Positions 35,214-43,083 of a DNA stretch of 64,000 bases are shown here, in pieces. The notes under the pieces are model-generated. The model was given only the letters and a program-made list of their open reading frames with translations. It had not been told where the DNA came from and made no database searches. This DNA comes from Burkholderia sp. Ac-20365. Its GTDB lineage: Bacteria > Pseudomonadota > Gammaproteobacteria > Burkholderiales > Burkholderiaceae. The position numbers were made by a program, and so were the translations under genes. The stretch's first letter is position 1, and each line of letters begins with the position of its first letter. The DNA lies in assembly GCF_017104715.1 (NCBI RefSeq), contig NZ_JAAGPI010000011.1, positions 1-64,000 of the forward strand. The letters run 5' to 3'.

Positions 35214-35486
35214 CGTTCCCCCCGGTGCGTGCTGCGCTGCACGACCTAGACTGAAAGAAAAGTACTGGAAATATGCGTCGATGGAAGCGGCGACACCCTA
35301 AAGAACCGCGCGAAACGACCGCTAAACCAGGAAGTAACAGCCGACGCGACGATGCGTGGCGCACAGGCGGCGATGCAGCGCGAATCGCTTGCTGACAAGT
35401 CACGCAGTTTTAACAATCGACTCGTAGCTTAGGCGAATTTTGAACAGCCAGGGCGCGCGCACGCACCGGCGCATGGAGTACGCCCG

Positions 35487-36023
35487 ATGTCCTCATTAAT
35501 GGAACTACCGACAACGCCTTCCGTGGCAGCGCCGTCGACCGGCAGCGAGCCTGTCTGGATCGTGCCGCTGCACGATCATCCGCCGTACGGCCACGTGCGC
35601 CTGAAGCGCGTCTTCACGACGGACGGCACGCGCCATCAGGTCGTGCTGGTCGATGCGCGCAAGCTGATTGCATGTGCCGATCGCGATGACACCGATTACG
35701 TGCTGCGGCCTGTGCAGGAGTGGCATCAGGGGAAATTGCGCGGGATTCGCGAGTTTCTCGATCCGTCGAACGCGCGGATTCCGCAGATGCCTTATGTGAC
35801 GATTTCGACGCGGCGTGCGCCGGGGCTGCTTGGCATGCTGCGGCTGGAGCATGAAGGCGTGGTCGCGTTTCGAAATGGGCAGCATCGGGCAAGGTATCTG
35901 GTGGCGGCGGGCGCCGTCTGGTTTCCCGTAGAAGTGCATGAGCGCGAGGCGGCGCTGTTGCGGCAATACTGTGGCGCGGCTGATGATGCGCGCACTGCGT
36001 TGCGGCCGATTTCTGCAGGTTAG
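35487..36023 (+). CDS. Uncharacterised protein with ParB/sulfiredoxin-like motif
   Basis: A 178-residue soluble protein I do not recognise as a named family. The C-terminal part contains VVAFRNGQHRARYLVAAGA followed by WFPVEVHERE. That resembles the nucleotide-binding G-x-x-R-x-x-A pattern of the ParB/sulfiredoxin fold (idGhHRy.Aa..aG...vpV), but this is only motif-level similarity. A ribosome site GGAGT lies before ATG 35487. It ends at the left boundary of inverted-repeat element A, and its last part shows a G+T-rich coding strand. Confidence 0.65.
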   Translation: MSSLMELPTTPSVAAPSTGSEPVWIVPLHDHPPYGHVRLKRVFTTDGTRHQVVLVDARKLIACADRDDTDYVLRPVQEWHQGKLRGIREFLDPSNARIPQMPYVTISTRRAPGLLGMLRLEHEGVVAFRNGQHRARYLVAAGAVWFPVEVHEREAALLRQYCGAADDARTALRPISAG

Positions 36024-36052
36024 GGTTTTATTGGCGCGCAGCGCGTGGATGG

Positions 36053-36735
36053 TTTTTTTGTCTTTGCGCTGGCATCCGCGGTTTGTTACTGGTGCTTCAT
36101 GCGTTGCCCCTGTGCGGGGCGGCACTTACTTTCTTTGCCGCCGCAAAGAAAGTAAGCAAAGAAAGCGGGCTAACACCGCCCGTTCTTGACCGTTGCCTGA
36201 GGGCCCCCAACGGGTCCTCCACTTCACACGGCGTTCTGCCTTTCAATGCCCGTTACCAACGCCTTGAATAAACGCCTCACCCGCTTCAAGCACCCGTAGC
36301 GCGGCAAACGGCAGCGAATGGTCACGGCCGCCCAGGTGGCAAACTGTGTGTAGGTCGTAGTGCCTCACACCTCAGCGCTCCTACGACACCGATCGTGCTT
36401 TTCAGTCCGGAGTGGAGCGCCTACGCCGCGACAGCCTACACACAGTTTGCCGCTATAGAACGTGGGCGATGCGATCGTGCATGTGGCGACGCGGGAGTGT
36501 GAAGCGGGTGAGGCGCTCAATAGGAGCGTTGGCAACGGGCAGTGAAAGGCAGGTTGCCGTGTGAAGTGGAGGACCCGTTGAGGGCCCTCAGGCAGAAACA
36601 AGGATTGGCGGTGTTCAGCGGCTTTCTTTTGCCTACTTTTCTTTGCCGCGGCAAAGAAAAGTAGGTGCCGCCCCGCACAGGGGCGATGCGTGAAGAACCG
36701 ATAACAAACCGCGGATGCCAGCGAAAACCCAAGCA
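36053..36735. repeat. Large inverted-repeat element, copy A
   Basis: An imperfect palindrome of about 680 bases between convergent genes. The outer ends are CGCTGGCATCCGCG (from 36067) and its complement (36710-36723). Next come GCCCCTGTGCGGGGC (36106-36120) and the matching GCCCCGCACAGGGGC (36670-36684). Hairpin CTTACTTTCTTTGC/GCAAAGAAAGTAAG (36125-36156) is mirrored by a perfect 34-base palindrome at 36632-36665. At the centre, GGCAAACTGTGTGTAGG (36338-36354) pairs with its complement at 36435-36451. Copies B and C share the whole organisation. Short frames inside encode repeated Lys/Ala-rich peptides in several phases and do not look like real genes. Confidence 0.9.
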
Positions 36736-36826
36736 GATCAACCCAGCGCCGCAGGCCATACCACGCAGACGCCAGCGCAAAAAACCAAAACCAACCCCCA
36801 CAGCCTGCGCAGCAAAAAACCCAACC

Positions 36827-37834
36827 CTAACCACTAGCCGGCGGCGCCTCAACCACATTCCTCGGCGTGCCATCTCGCCAAGCCTCGACATTAGCCAGCG
36901 TCGTCTGCGCGATTTCAGTCATGGCCTCGCGAGTAAAAAACGCCTGATGCGCCGTGACGATCACATTCGGAAACATCAACAACCGCGCCAGCACGTCATC
37001 CTGCAACGGCAGATTCGAGTGATCCTCGAAAAAGATTCCGCCTTCTTCCTCATACACGTCGAGCCCGAGATGCCCCAGCTGGCCGCTCTTGAGCGCGCCG
37101 ACCAGCGCGTTGCTCTCCACCAGCCCGCCGCGCCCCGTGTTGATCAGCATCGCGCCGCGCTTCATCTTCGCGAGCGCATGCCGGTCGATCATGTGATACG
37201 TCGACGGCAGCAGCGGGCAATGCAGACTGACGATGTCAGAATCCGCGAGCAGCGTGTCGAGCGGCACGTAGCGCCCGCCGAGCGCGAGCAGTTCCGTGGA
37301 AGGCGGGCCGGGATCGTGCGCGAGCACCTGCATGCCGAAGCCCGCCATGATCCGCGCGAAGCACCGGCCGATGATGCCCGTGCCGATCACGCCCACCGTC
37401 TTGCCGTGCAGATCGAAGCCAAGCAGCCCGTTCAGCGAGAAATCGCCCTCACGCGTGCGAGCGACGGCACGCGCAAGCTTGCGGTTCAGCGCGAGAATCA
37501 TCCCGACGGCATGCTCGGCGACCGCGTGCGGCGAATAGGCGGGCACGCGCACGACGCCGATGCCGAGCCGCTGCGCCGCCGCCAGATCGACGTGATTGAA
37601 GCCCGCCGAGCGCAGCGCGATCAACCGCGTGCCGCCCGCGTGCAGACGTTCGAGCGTGGCGGCGTCGACGGTGTCGTTGACGAACGGGCACACCACTTCA
37701 TAGCCTTCGGCCAGCACGGCCGTGTCTGCTTCGAGATGCGACTCCTGGAAGTGCAACTCGTAGCGGAACGCGGCATTCGACTCGGTGAACGTGTCGATGT
37801 CGTACTGGCGGCTGCTGAACAGGATCATGCGCAT
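36827..37834 (-). CDS. D-2-hydroxyacid dehydrogenase (D-lactate dehydrogenase-like)
   Basis: A 335-residue NAD-dependent dehydrogenase close to fermentative D-lactate dehydrogenase (LdhA). It starts MRMILFSSRQYDIDTF and has the substrate loop RSAGFNHVDL. The Rossmann motif is VGVIGTGIIGRCFARI; catalytic Arg is in NTGRGGLV, Glu in DVYEEEGG and His in TAHQAFFT. It reduces pyruvate to D-lactate, or the reverse. GGAGG lies about nine bases upstream. A LysR gene is 63 bases upstream on the same strand. The 3' end abuts inverted-repeat element A. Confidence 0.92.
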   Translation of the reverse strand: MRMILFSSRQYDIDTFTESNAAFRYELHFQESHLEADTAVLAEGYEVVCPFVNDTVDAATLERLHAGGTRLIALRSAGFNHVDLAAAQRLGIGVVRVPAYSPHAVAEHAVGMILALNRKLARAVARTREGDFSLNGLLGFDLHGKTVGVIGTGIIGRCFARIMAGFGMQVLAHDPGPPSTELLALGGRYVPLDTLLADSDIVSLHCPLLPSTYHMIDRHALAKMKRGAMLINTGRGGLVESNALVGALKSGQLGHLGLDVYEEEGGIFFEDHSNLPLQDDVLARLLMFPNVIVTAHQAFFTREAMTEIAQTTLANVEAWRDGTPRNVVEAPPASG

Positions 37835-37897
37835 GGTGATTGGCCTCCTCGTTGGCCTTCGCCGGGTGTCATCGCTGCGCGGGCAACGGTGTACGCG

Positions 37898-38899
37898 TCA
37901 CGAAGCATGCTGCGCGGCCAGATGCAGGTCATGCGGCATGATCGCATGCGCGTCGGCAGGCAAAGCTGATGCGGGACAACCCGCATGCTCGAGCGTGTAG
38001 TCGACGAACGCGCGCGTTTTCGCGGGCAGGTGGCGGCGGCGCGGATAGACGAGCGACACCTTGGCCTGCGACTCGTCGACCGTATAGCCCTGCATGATGC
38101 GCCTGAGTGCGCCCGTCGCGAAATCGTCGGCCACGAGCGGCTCGGGCAGCACCGCGACGCCCATCCCCGCAATCGCCGCAAGCCGCACCAGCAGCGGGCT
38201 GTTGACCATGTACGACGGCTCCAGCGCGACCGGCTGCGCATCGCCTTCGCTGTCGACGAAATGCCAGACGATCGGGCCGCGCTGCTCGGAAGGCGTGGCG
38301 ATGCACGAATGCAGCACCAGATGATCGGGATGGCGCGGTTCCTCGCGGGCCGCCAGATACGACGGCGCGGCACAGGCGACGAGACGCTGTGTCGCGAACG
38401 ACAGTTCGATGCTGTCGGTATCGGCGGAAGCGGTGGACGTGCCCGTCGGCGGCGCGCCGCCTGCGATGAACAGGCCCACGTCGTAGCCGTCTTCGATCAG
38501 ATGCGGCAAGCGCTCGGCGAGCGTGAGCCTGATGCGCACTTTCGGATAACGCCGGCGGTAGCCGTCGAGCAATTGCGTGAGCGCCTGCGGCGACAGCGCG
38601 CCCGTCGCGACCACGCGCAGCGTGCCGCCCGGCTCGCGCTCGGTGCCGGCGACGGAGCCTTCCAGATGATCGAGTTCCTCGAGCAGCCCGCGACAGCCTT
38701 CCAGATAGTGCGTGCCCGCCTCCGTCAGCGAAAGATTGCGGGTGGTGCGGTTGATGAGCCGCGCGTGCAGATGCGCTTCGAGCGTGGCGATCGAGCGTGT
38801 CACGAGTGCATTCGACACTTTCAGTTGCTGGGCCGCGCGCCTGAAGCTCTGTGTTTCGGCGACCCGGACAAAGACCCGCATTGCGTAGATCTGATTCAT
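37898..38899 (-). CDS. LysR family transcriptional regulator
   Basis: A 333-residue LysR regulator. The N-terminal winged helix contains FVRVAETQSFRRAAQQLKVS and the recognition segment ALVTRSIATLEAHLHARLI. The substrate-binding domain begins near GGTLRVVATGALSP. ATG 38899 gives the standard start MNQIYAMRVF behind GAGGGCGCCACC; the upstream frame is discarded. It is on the same strand as the dehydrogenase and 63 bases ahead of it, so both may share a transcript. Most LysR genes are divergent from their target, so the target could equally be the aspT unit to the right. Confidence 0.9.
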   Translation of the reverse strand: MNQIYAMRVFVRVAETQSFRRAAQQLKVSNALVTRSIATLEAHLHARLINRTTRNLSLTEAGTHYLEGCRGLLEELDHLEGSVAGTEREPGGTLRVVATGALSPQALTQLLDGYRRRYPKVRIRLTLAERLPHLIEDGYDVGLFIAGGAPPTGTSTASADTDSIELSFATQRLVACAAPSYLAAREEPRHPDHLVLHSCIATPSEQRGPIVWHFVDSEGDAQPVALEPSYMVNSPLLVRLAAIAGMGVAVLPEPLVADDFATGALRRIMQGYTVDESQAKVSLVYPRRRHLPAKTRAFVDYTLEHAGCPASALPADAHAIMPHDLHLAAQHAS

Positions 38900-39481
38900 G
38901 GTGGCGCCCTCGTAAAGCGCGGTGCTGCCGCGCGTCGTTAACCCGGCTGTGGCGTGCGGCAGTTTTTCTGCGTCGGCCTTTGCGGGTGTCATACCGTCGG
39001 ATTGCAGACAATCCGGCGGCGCAGGAATTTACAGATCCGGCTCAAAAATAATATTGACAGTCGCTGGGGATTACAATATTTATAAAAACGACAACGCTAT
39101 TTCGCAATTGTAAAAAGCTGGCGTTTTTGTCATTTTCGCGGAAATCGATCATACGATTTTCCGCGCGCTTCAATACGGACATAAAAAAGGCCATCTGGCC
39201 GAAGAATGCTGTTCCGGTTGTTCGACAACTTTGCGAGGGAACGATGTCTGTCAACGGAAGCAACACAAGCTGACACAAGGCTTCTCATCACATGCGCCAT
39301 CGTGAGCTGACATATGCATGTCAGTGCGGCGCATGACATTCCGCTTCGAATAAGGCTGGTTAATTCCGCCTGATATTCGCGCGCATTTCCATTAACCGCG
39401 ACTTATTGCCGTGTGGATTATTGCGGGCGTGATTTTTTAAAAAGATTCATACAATCATCCGCTTTGCCGGGAAATCCGAAC
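38900..39481. other. Long AT-rich control region upstream of the aspartate module
   Basis: About 580 bases between the leftward LysR gene and the rightward AspT gene. It contains a strong promoter pair (39054-39082). A hairpin CGCGGAAATCG/CGATTTTCCGCG (about 39137-39165) and a shorter one CTGACAT/ATGTCAG (39307-39324) follow. If the promoter is used, the transcript has a leader of about 390 bases. No known riboswitch class is recognised. The left part is plausible LysR operator territory. Confidence 0.5.
39054..39082 (+). promoter_or_regulatory. Sigma-70 promoter candidate for the aspartate module
   Basis: A perfect TTGACA (39054-39059) is followed at 17 bases by TATTTA (39077-39082) within an AT-rich patch. 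It points to the right, towards the first AspT gene about 400 bases away. Confidence 0.6.
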
Positions 39482-41173
39482 ATGGTCGCCGAATTGCTTA
39501 AGTCGCAGCCGGAGATTGCGCTGTTCGCGAGCCTTGCGCTCGGATATTTCATTGGTTCTTTCAAGATAGGCCCGATCCAGCTGGGAGGCGTCTGCGGCAC
39601 GCTGATCGTGTCGCTGCTGCTCGGCCAGACGGGTGCGCGGTTGTCGCCCGATCTCAAGAATGTCGCGTTCGCACTCTTCATCTTCGCGCTCGGCTTCACG
39701 GGCGGGCCGCAGTTCTTCGCCAATGTCGGGCGAGGCTGGCGGTACGGACTGCTGTCGGTGGTCGAGATCGTTTCGGTGCTCGCGCTCGTGATGTTCGCCG
39801 TTGCGCTGCTGCATCTCGATCCCGGCACGGCAGCAGGCCTGCTGGCGGGCGCGGCGACGGAATCGGCCGTGATCGGCACGGCGTCGGAAGCCGTCGCGAA
39901 GCTCGGCTTGCCCGACGCCGACACGTTGCGCCTGCAAGCGAATATCGTCACCGCGTACAGCGTCAGCTACCTGTTCGGACTTATCACGATCGTGCTTTTC
40001 ACGAGCCAGTTCGCGGCGCTGCTGTTGCGCGTGAACCTGCGCGAAGAGGCGGAGCGCCTGTGGCGGCAACTCGGCGGCGGAGATTCGCTCGACGAAGGCG
40101 AGCGGCTCGCCGCGCCTGCGCTGGTGGGGCGCGCGTTTCGCGTCGGCCCGGCGGCGGGCGTGAGCGTCGGTGCGTTCGAGGCGCAATACGGCCACAACCT
40201 GACCATCGAGCAGATTGAGCGCGACGGCGCGCAGCTGGCCGTCGCGCCCGACCTCATGCTCGCGGCGGGCGATCTGATCCTCGTGGCCGGGCGGCGCGAA
40301 GCGATGGTCGAAGCCGCGCCGGCGCTCGGCGACGAAGTCGCGTCGGGCCATCATTTTTCGACGGCGCTCGCCGACCGGATCGACGTCGTGCTCACGCGCA
40401 AGGACGCGCACGGCGCGACGATCCGCCAGCTGCGCGAGCGCGCGGATCCCGTGCAGGGACGCGGCATCTACATCGCAGCCGTGACGCGCCTCGAGAACCG
40501 CGTGCCCGCGTTGCCCGGCACCGTACTCAATCGCGGCGACGTGCTGACACTGGTCGGCACAAAGGCAGACGTGCTGCGCGGCGCGCAGCGTCTGGGCTAT
40601 CTGCTGCCCGCTACCTTGAAGACCGATTTCATCTATCTAGGGCTTGGCGTGCTGGTCGGCATGGCGATCGGGCGGCTGTCGGGCACGTTCGGCGGCGTCA
40701 CGCTCGCGCTCGGCACGGGCGGTGGATGTCTGCTGTCGGGGTTGCTATTCGGCTGGGCCCGTTCGTTCCATCCGATCGTCGGCTCGCTGCCGCCGGCGGC
40801 GGCGCAGATTCTCAAGGATTTCGGGCTCGCGACCTTCATCGCCGCGGTCGGTCTGTCGGCCGGGCCGGACGCGATCAAGCTCGTGCATCAGTACGGCCTC
40901 GCGCTGCCGGTCGCCGGAATCCTGATGGTGCTGGTGCCGGGTCTGCTGTCGCTGTGGATCGGCCGGATGTTCCTGAAACTCGATCCGCCGATGCTGCTCG
41001 GCGCCATCGCCGGCCAGCAGTGCAGCACGCCCGCGATCAGCGCGCTCGTCGGCGTGACGGGCAATTCGACACCCGTCATCGGCTACACGATCACGTACGC
41101 GCTGTCGAACATCCTGCTGCCGCTGATGGGCCCCGTGGTCGTCGGGCTGGCCGCGCAATTTCACGGTCGATGA
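39482..41173 (+). CDS. aspT: AspT/YidE-family transporter, first copy
   Basis: A 563-residue membrane protein of the aspartate:alanine exchanger family. The N-terminal half has about five helices (PEIALFASLALGYFIGSFKI, ALGFTGGPQFF). A central cytosolic part has two RCK_C/TrkA_C-like domains (about residues 200-370, with VGRAFRVGPAAG). A second helical half has GGGCLLSGLLFGWAR. It ends QQCSTPAISALVGVTGNSTP, a conserved pore segment. ATG 39482 puts helix 1 at the normal place; a GTG at 39413 is possible. It is about the same length as, and paralogous to, the next gene. Whether it exchanges aspartate or another dicarboxylate is not clear. Confidence 0.88.
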   Translation: MVAELLKSQPEIALFASLALGYFIGSFKIGPIQLGGVCGTLIVSLLLGQTGARLSPDLKNVAFALFIFALGFTGGPQFFANVGRGWRYGLLSVVEIVSVLALVMFAVALLHLDPGTAAGLLAGAATESAVIGTASEAVAKLGLPDADTLRLQANIVTAYSVSYLFGLITIVLFTSQFAALLLRVNLREEAERLWRQLGGGDSLDEGERLAAPALVGRAFRVGPAAGVSVGAFEAQYGHNLTIEQIERDGAQLAVAPDLMLAAGDLILVAGRREAMVEAAPALGDEVASGHHFSTALADRIDVVLTRKDAHGATIRQLRERADPVQGRGIYIAAVTRLENRVPALPGTVLNRGDVLTLVGTKADVLRGAQRLGYLLPATLKTDFIYLGLGVLVGMAIGRLSGTFGGVTLALGTGGGCLLSGLLFGWARSFHPIVGSLPPAAAQILKDFGLATFIAAVGLSAGPDAIKLVHQYGLALPVAGILMVLVPGLLSLWIGRMFLKLDPPMLLGAIAGQQCSTPAISALVGVTGNSTPVIGYTITYALSNILLPLMGPVVVGLAAQFHGR

Positions 41174-41330
41174 GCGGGCGCGCTATCGGCGAACAGCAGT
41201 GAACGGATACAGCATCGGATGGCCGCGCGAGCCGTAACGGTTTGCGCGGGCAGGGGCTGCGGACGGTAGTGCCACGTCGTCCGCCGCGTTCCGTCGCGGG
41301 CCACCCGCGCGTTTTCATTGAGAGGGCACG

Positions 41331-43016
41331 ATGGACTGGATACACAACATCTTCCACAAGTCACCAGAGATAGCGTTGTTCCTGTCGCTGGCCGTCGGGT
41401 ATTACATCGGCCAGATCAACTTCGGCAAGTTCCAGCTGGGCGGCGTCGGCGGCTCGCTGCTGGCGGCTGTCGTGATCAGCCAGGCGGGTGTTTCTATCGA
41501 CAACGGCGTGAAAGCGGTGATGTTCGCCGTCTTCATTTACGCGGTCGGCTACGACTCGGGGCCGGGCTTCTTCAACTCGCTCAATCGCAAGACGTTGCGC
41601 GAAATCGCGATGGCGCTCTTTCTCGCCGTGTCGGCACTCGTCACGGTGATTATCTGCGCGAAGATTTTCCATCTGAACAAGGGGCTCGCCGCGGGGCTGG
41701 CGGGCGGCGCGCTCACGCAGTCGGCCATTATCGGCACGGCCGGCGATGCGATCGCGCGTCTCGGCCTGCCGCCCGAAGAGGTCAAATCGCTTCAGTCAGA
41801 CGTGGCGATCGCCTACGCGGTCACGTACGTGTTCGGCTCGCTCGGCGCGATCATCGTGTGCGTGAACATCCTGCCCAAGTTCATGGGCCGCGACCTGCGC
41901 TCGGCCGCGCTGGATGCCGAAGCGAAGCTAGCGGGCGGCACGCCGTCGCGCGCGCCGGGGCAACTGGCGGCGCTGCCCGAACTGGTGGGGCGCGCGTTCA
42001 GGGTCGGACCGGCGGCGGGGCGCAAGGTGTCCGAGATCGAAATGAGCGCGCAGGATTTCGTGTCGGTCGAGAAGATTCGCCGCGCCGGCAAGGAGATCGA
42101 GCCGGGGCCCGACGTCGTGCTCGCCGCCGATGACATCGTGCTCGTGGTCGGCCGCCGTGAAGGCATGGTGCCCGTCGCGCCGAAGATCGGCACGGAAGTC
42201 TCGGACGTGACGGATGTCAGCGCCGTGATGCAGACGCGCCAGGCCGTGTTCACCGCGAAAGGCCTGAACCACACGACCATCCAGAAAGTGCGCGAGACCG
42301 TCGACCGCGATCTGCGCCACGGCGTGTTTCTCGAAAGCATCACGCGCGTTGGTCAGCCGGTGCCGATCCTGCCCGAAACGCAGCTCGAGCACGGCGACGT
42401 GCTGACGTACTTCGGCTCCGCCAAGGACACGAAGCGCGCCGTCGCGGCGACGGGCTACGAGCTGCCGTACTCGATCAAGACCGACTTCATCTACATGGGT
42501 GTCGGCATGGTCATCGGTCTGTTGATCGGGCTGATCGTGGTCAACGTCGGCGGCGTGCCGCTCACGCTCGGCTCGGGCGGCGGCTGCCTGCTCGCGGGCC
42601 TCGTGTTCGGCTGGATGCGCGGCAAGCACCCGATGTACGGCGTGATGCCGCCCGCCGCGTCGCGGCTCTTGCAGGACTTCGGGCTGGCGGCGTTCGTCTC
42701 CGTGGTCGGCCTGAATTCGGGCTTGCAGGCGGTGACGACGATCAAGGAACTGGGCGTCACGATCTTCCTGCTCGGCGTGGTCGTCACGTTGCTGCCGCTG
42801 ATTCTCACGATGCTGTTCGGCCGCTATGTGCTGCGTTACGACAACGCCGCCATTCTGGCGGGCGCGCTGTCCGGTTCGCGCAGCGCGAACCCGGCATTCG
42901 GCGGCGTGCTGGACAAGGCCGAGAGCGCCGTGCCGACCGTGCCGTTCGCGATCACCTATGCGATTGCGAACGTACTGCTGACATTGCTGGGACCGCTCGT
43001 CGTCGGGCTGGTCTGA
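41331..43016 (+). CDS. aspT: Aspartate:alanine exchanger AspT
   Basis: A 561-residue membrane protein with the same layout as its neighbour: five or more helices, two central RCK_C domains (about residues 215-370) and a second membrane half. The second half has SGGGCLLAGLVFGWMRGKHP and ends with SGSRSANPAFGGVLDKAESA. In characterised systems AspT swaps external aspartate for internal alanine, and with aspartate decarboxylase generates a proton-motive force. Gene order aspT-aspD here matches that. GAGAGGG precedes the ATG by about seven bases. It follows the first copy by 157 bases. Confidence 0.92.
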   Translation: MDWIHNIFHKSPEIALFLSLAVGYYIGQINFGKFQLGGVGGSLLAAVVISQAGVSIDNGVKAVMFAVFIYAVGYDSGPGFFNSLNRKTLREIAMALFLAVSALVTVIICAKIFHLNKGLAAGLAGGALTQSAIIGTAGDAIARLGLPPEEVKSLQSDVAIAYAVTYVFGSLGAIIVCVNILPKFMGRDLRSAALDAEAKLAGGTPSRAPGQLAALPELVGRAFRVGPAAGRKVSEIEMSAQDFVSVEKIRRAGKEIEPGPDVVLAADDIVLVVGRREGMVPVAPKIGTEVSDVTDVSAVMQTRQAVFTAKGLNHTTIQKVRETVDRDLRHGVFLESITRVGQPVPILPETQLEHGDVLTYFGSAKDTKRAVAATGYELPYSIKTDFIYMGVGMVIGLLIGLIVVNVGGVPLTLGSGGGCLLAGLVFGWMRGKHPMYGVMPPAASRLLQDFGLAAFVSVVGLNSGLQAVTTIKELGVTIFLLGVVVTLLPLILTMLFGRYVLRYDNAAILAGALSGSRSANPAFGGVLDKAESAVPTVPFAITYAIANVLLTLLGPLVVGLV

Positions 43017-43083
43017 ACCGCACTCGCGCCGGCAGAACGCGGGTGCGCGCCGGCGCATTTCCCCTTTCACTGGAGAACGCATC

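Noticed and set aside
36083..36271. Short frames inside the inverted-repeat elements encoding FFAAAKK-type peptides
   Set aside because: They occur in several phases and both strands, come from the CTTTG/CAAAG hairpin, and lack a ribosome site. They are repeat artefacts although they may appear in databases as hypothetical proteins.
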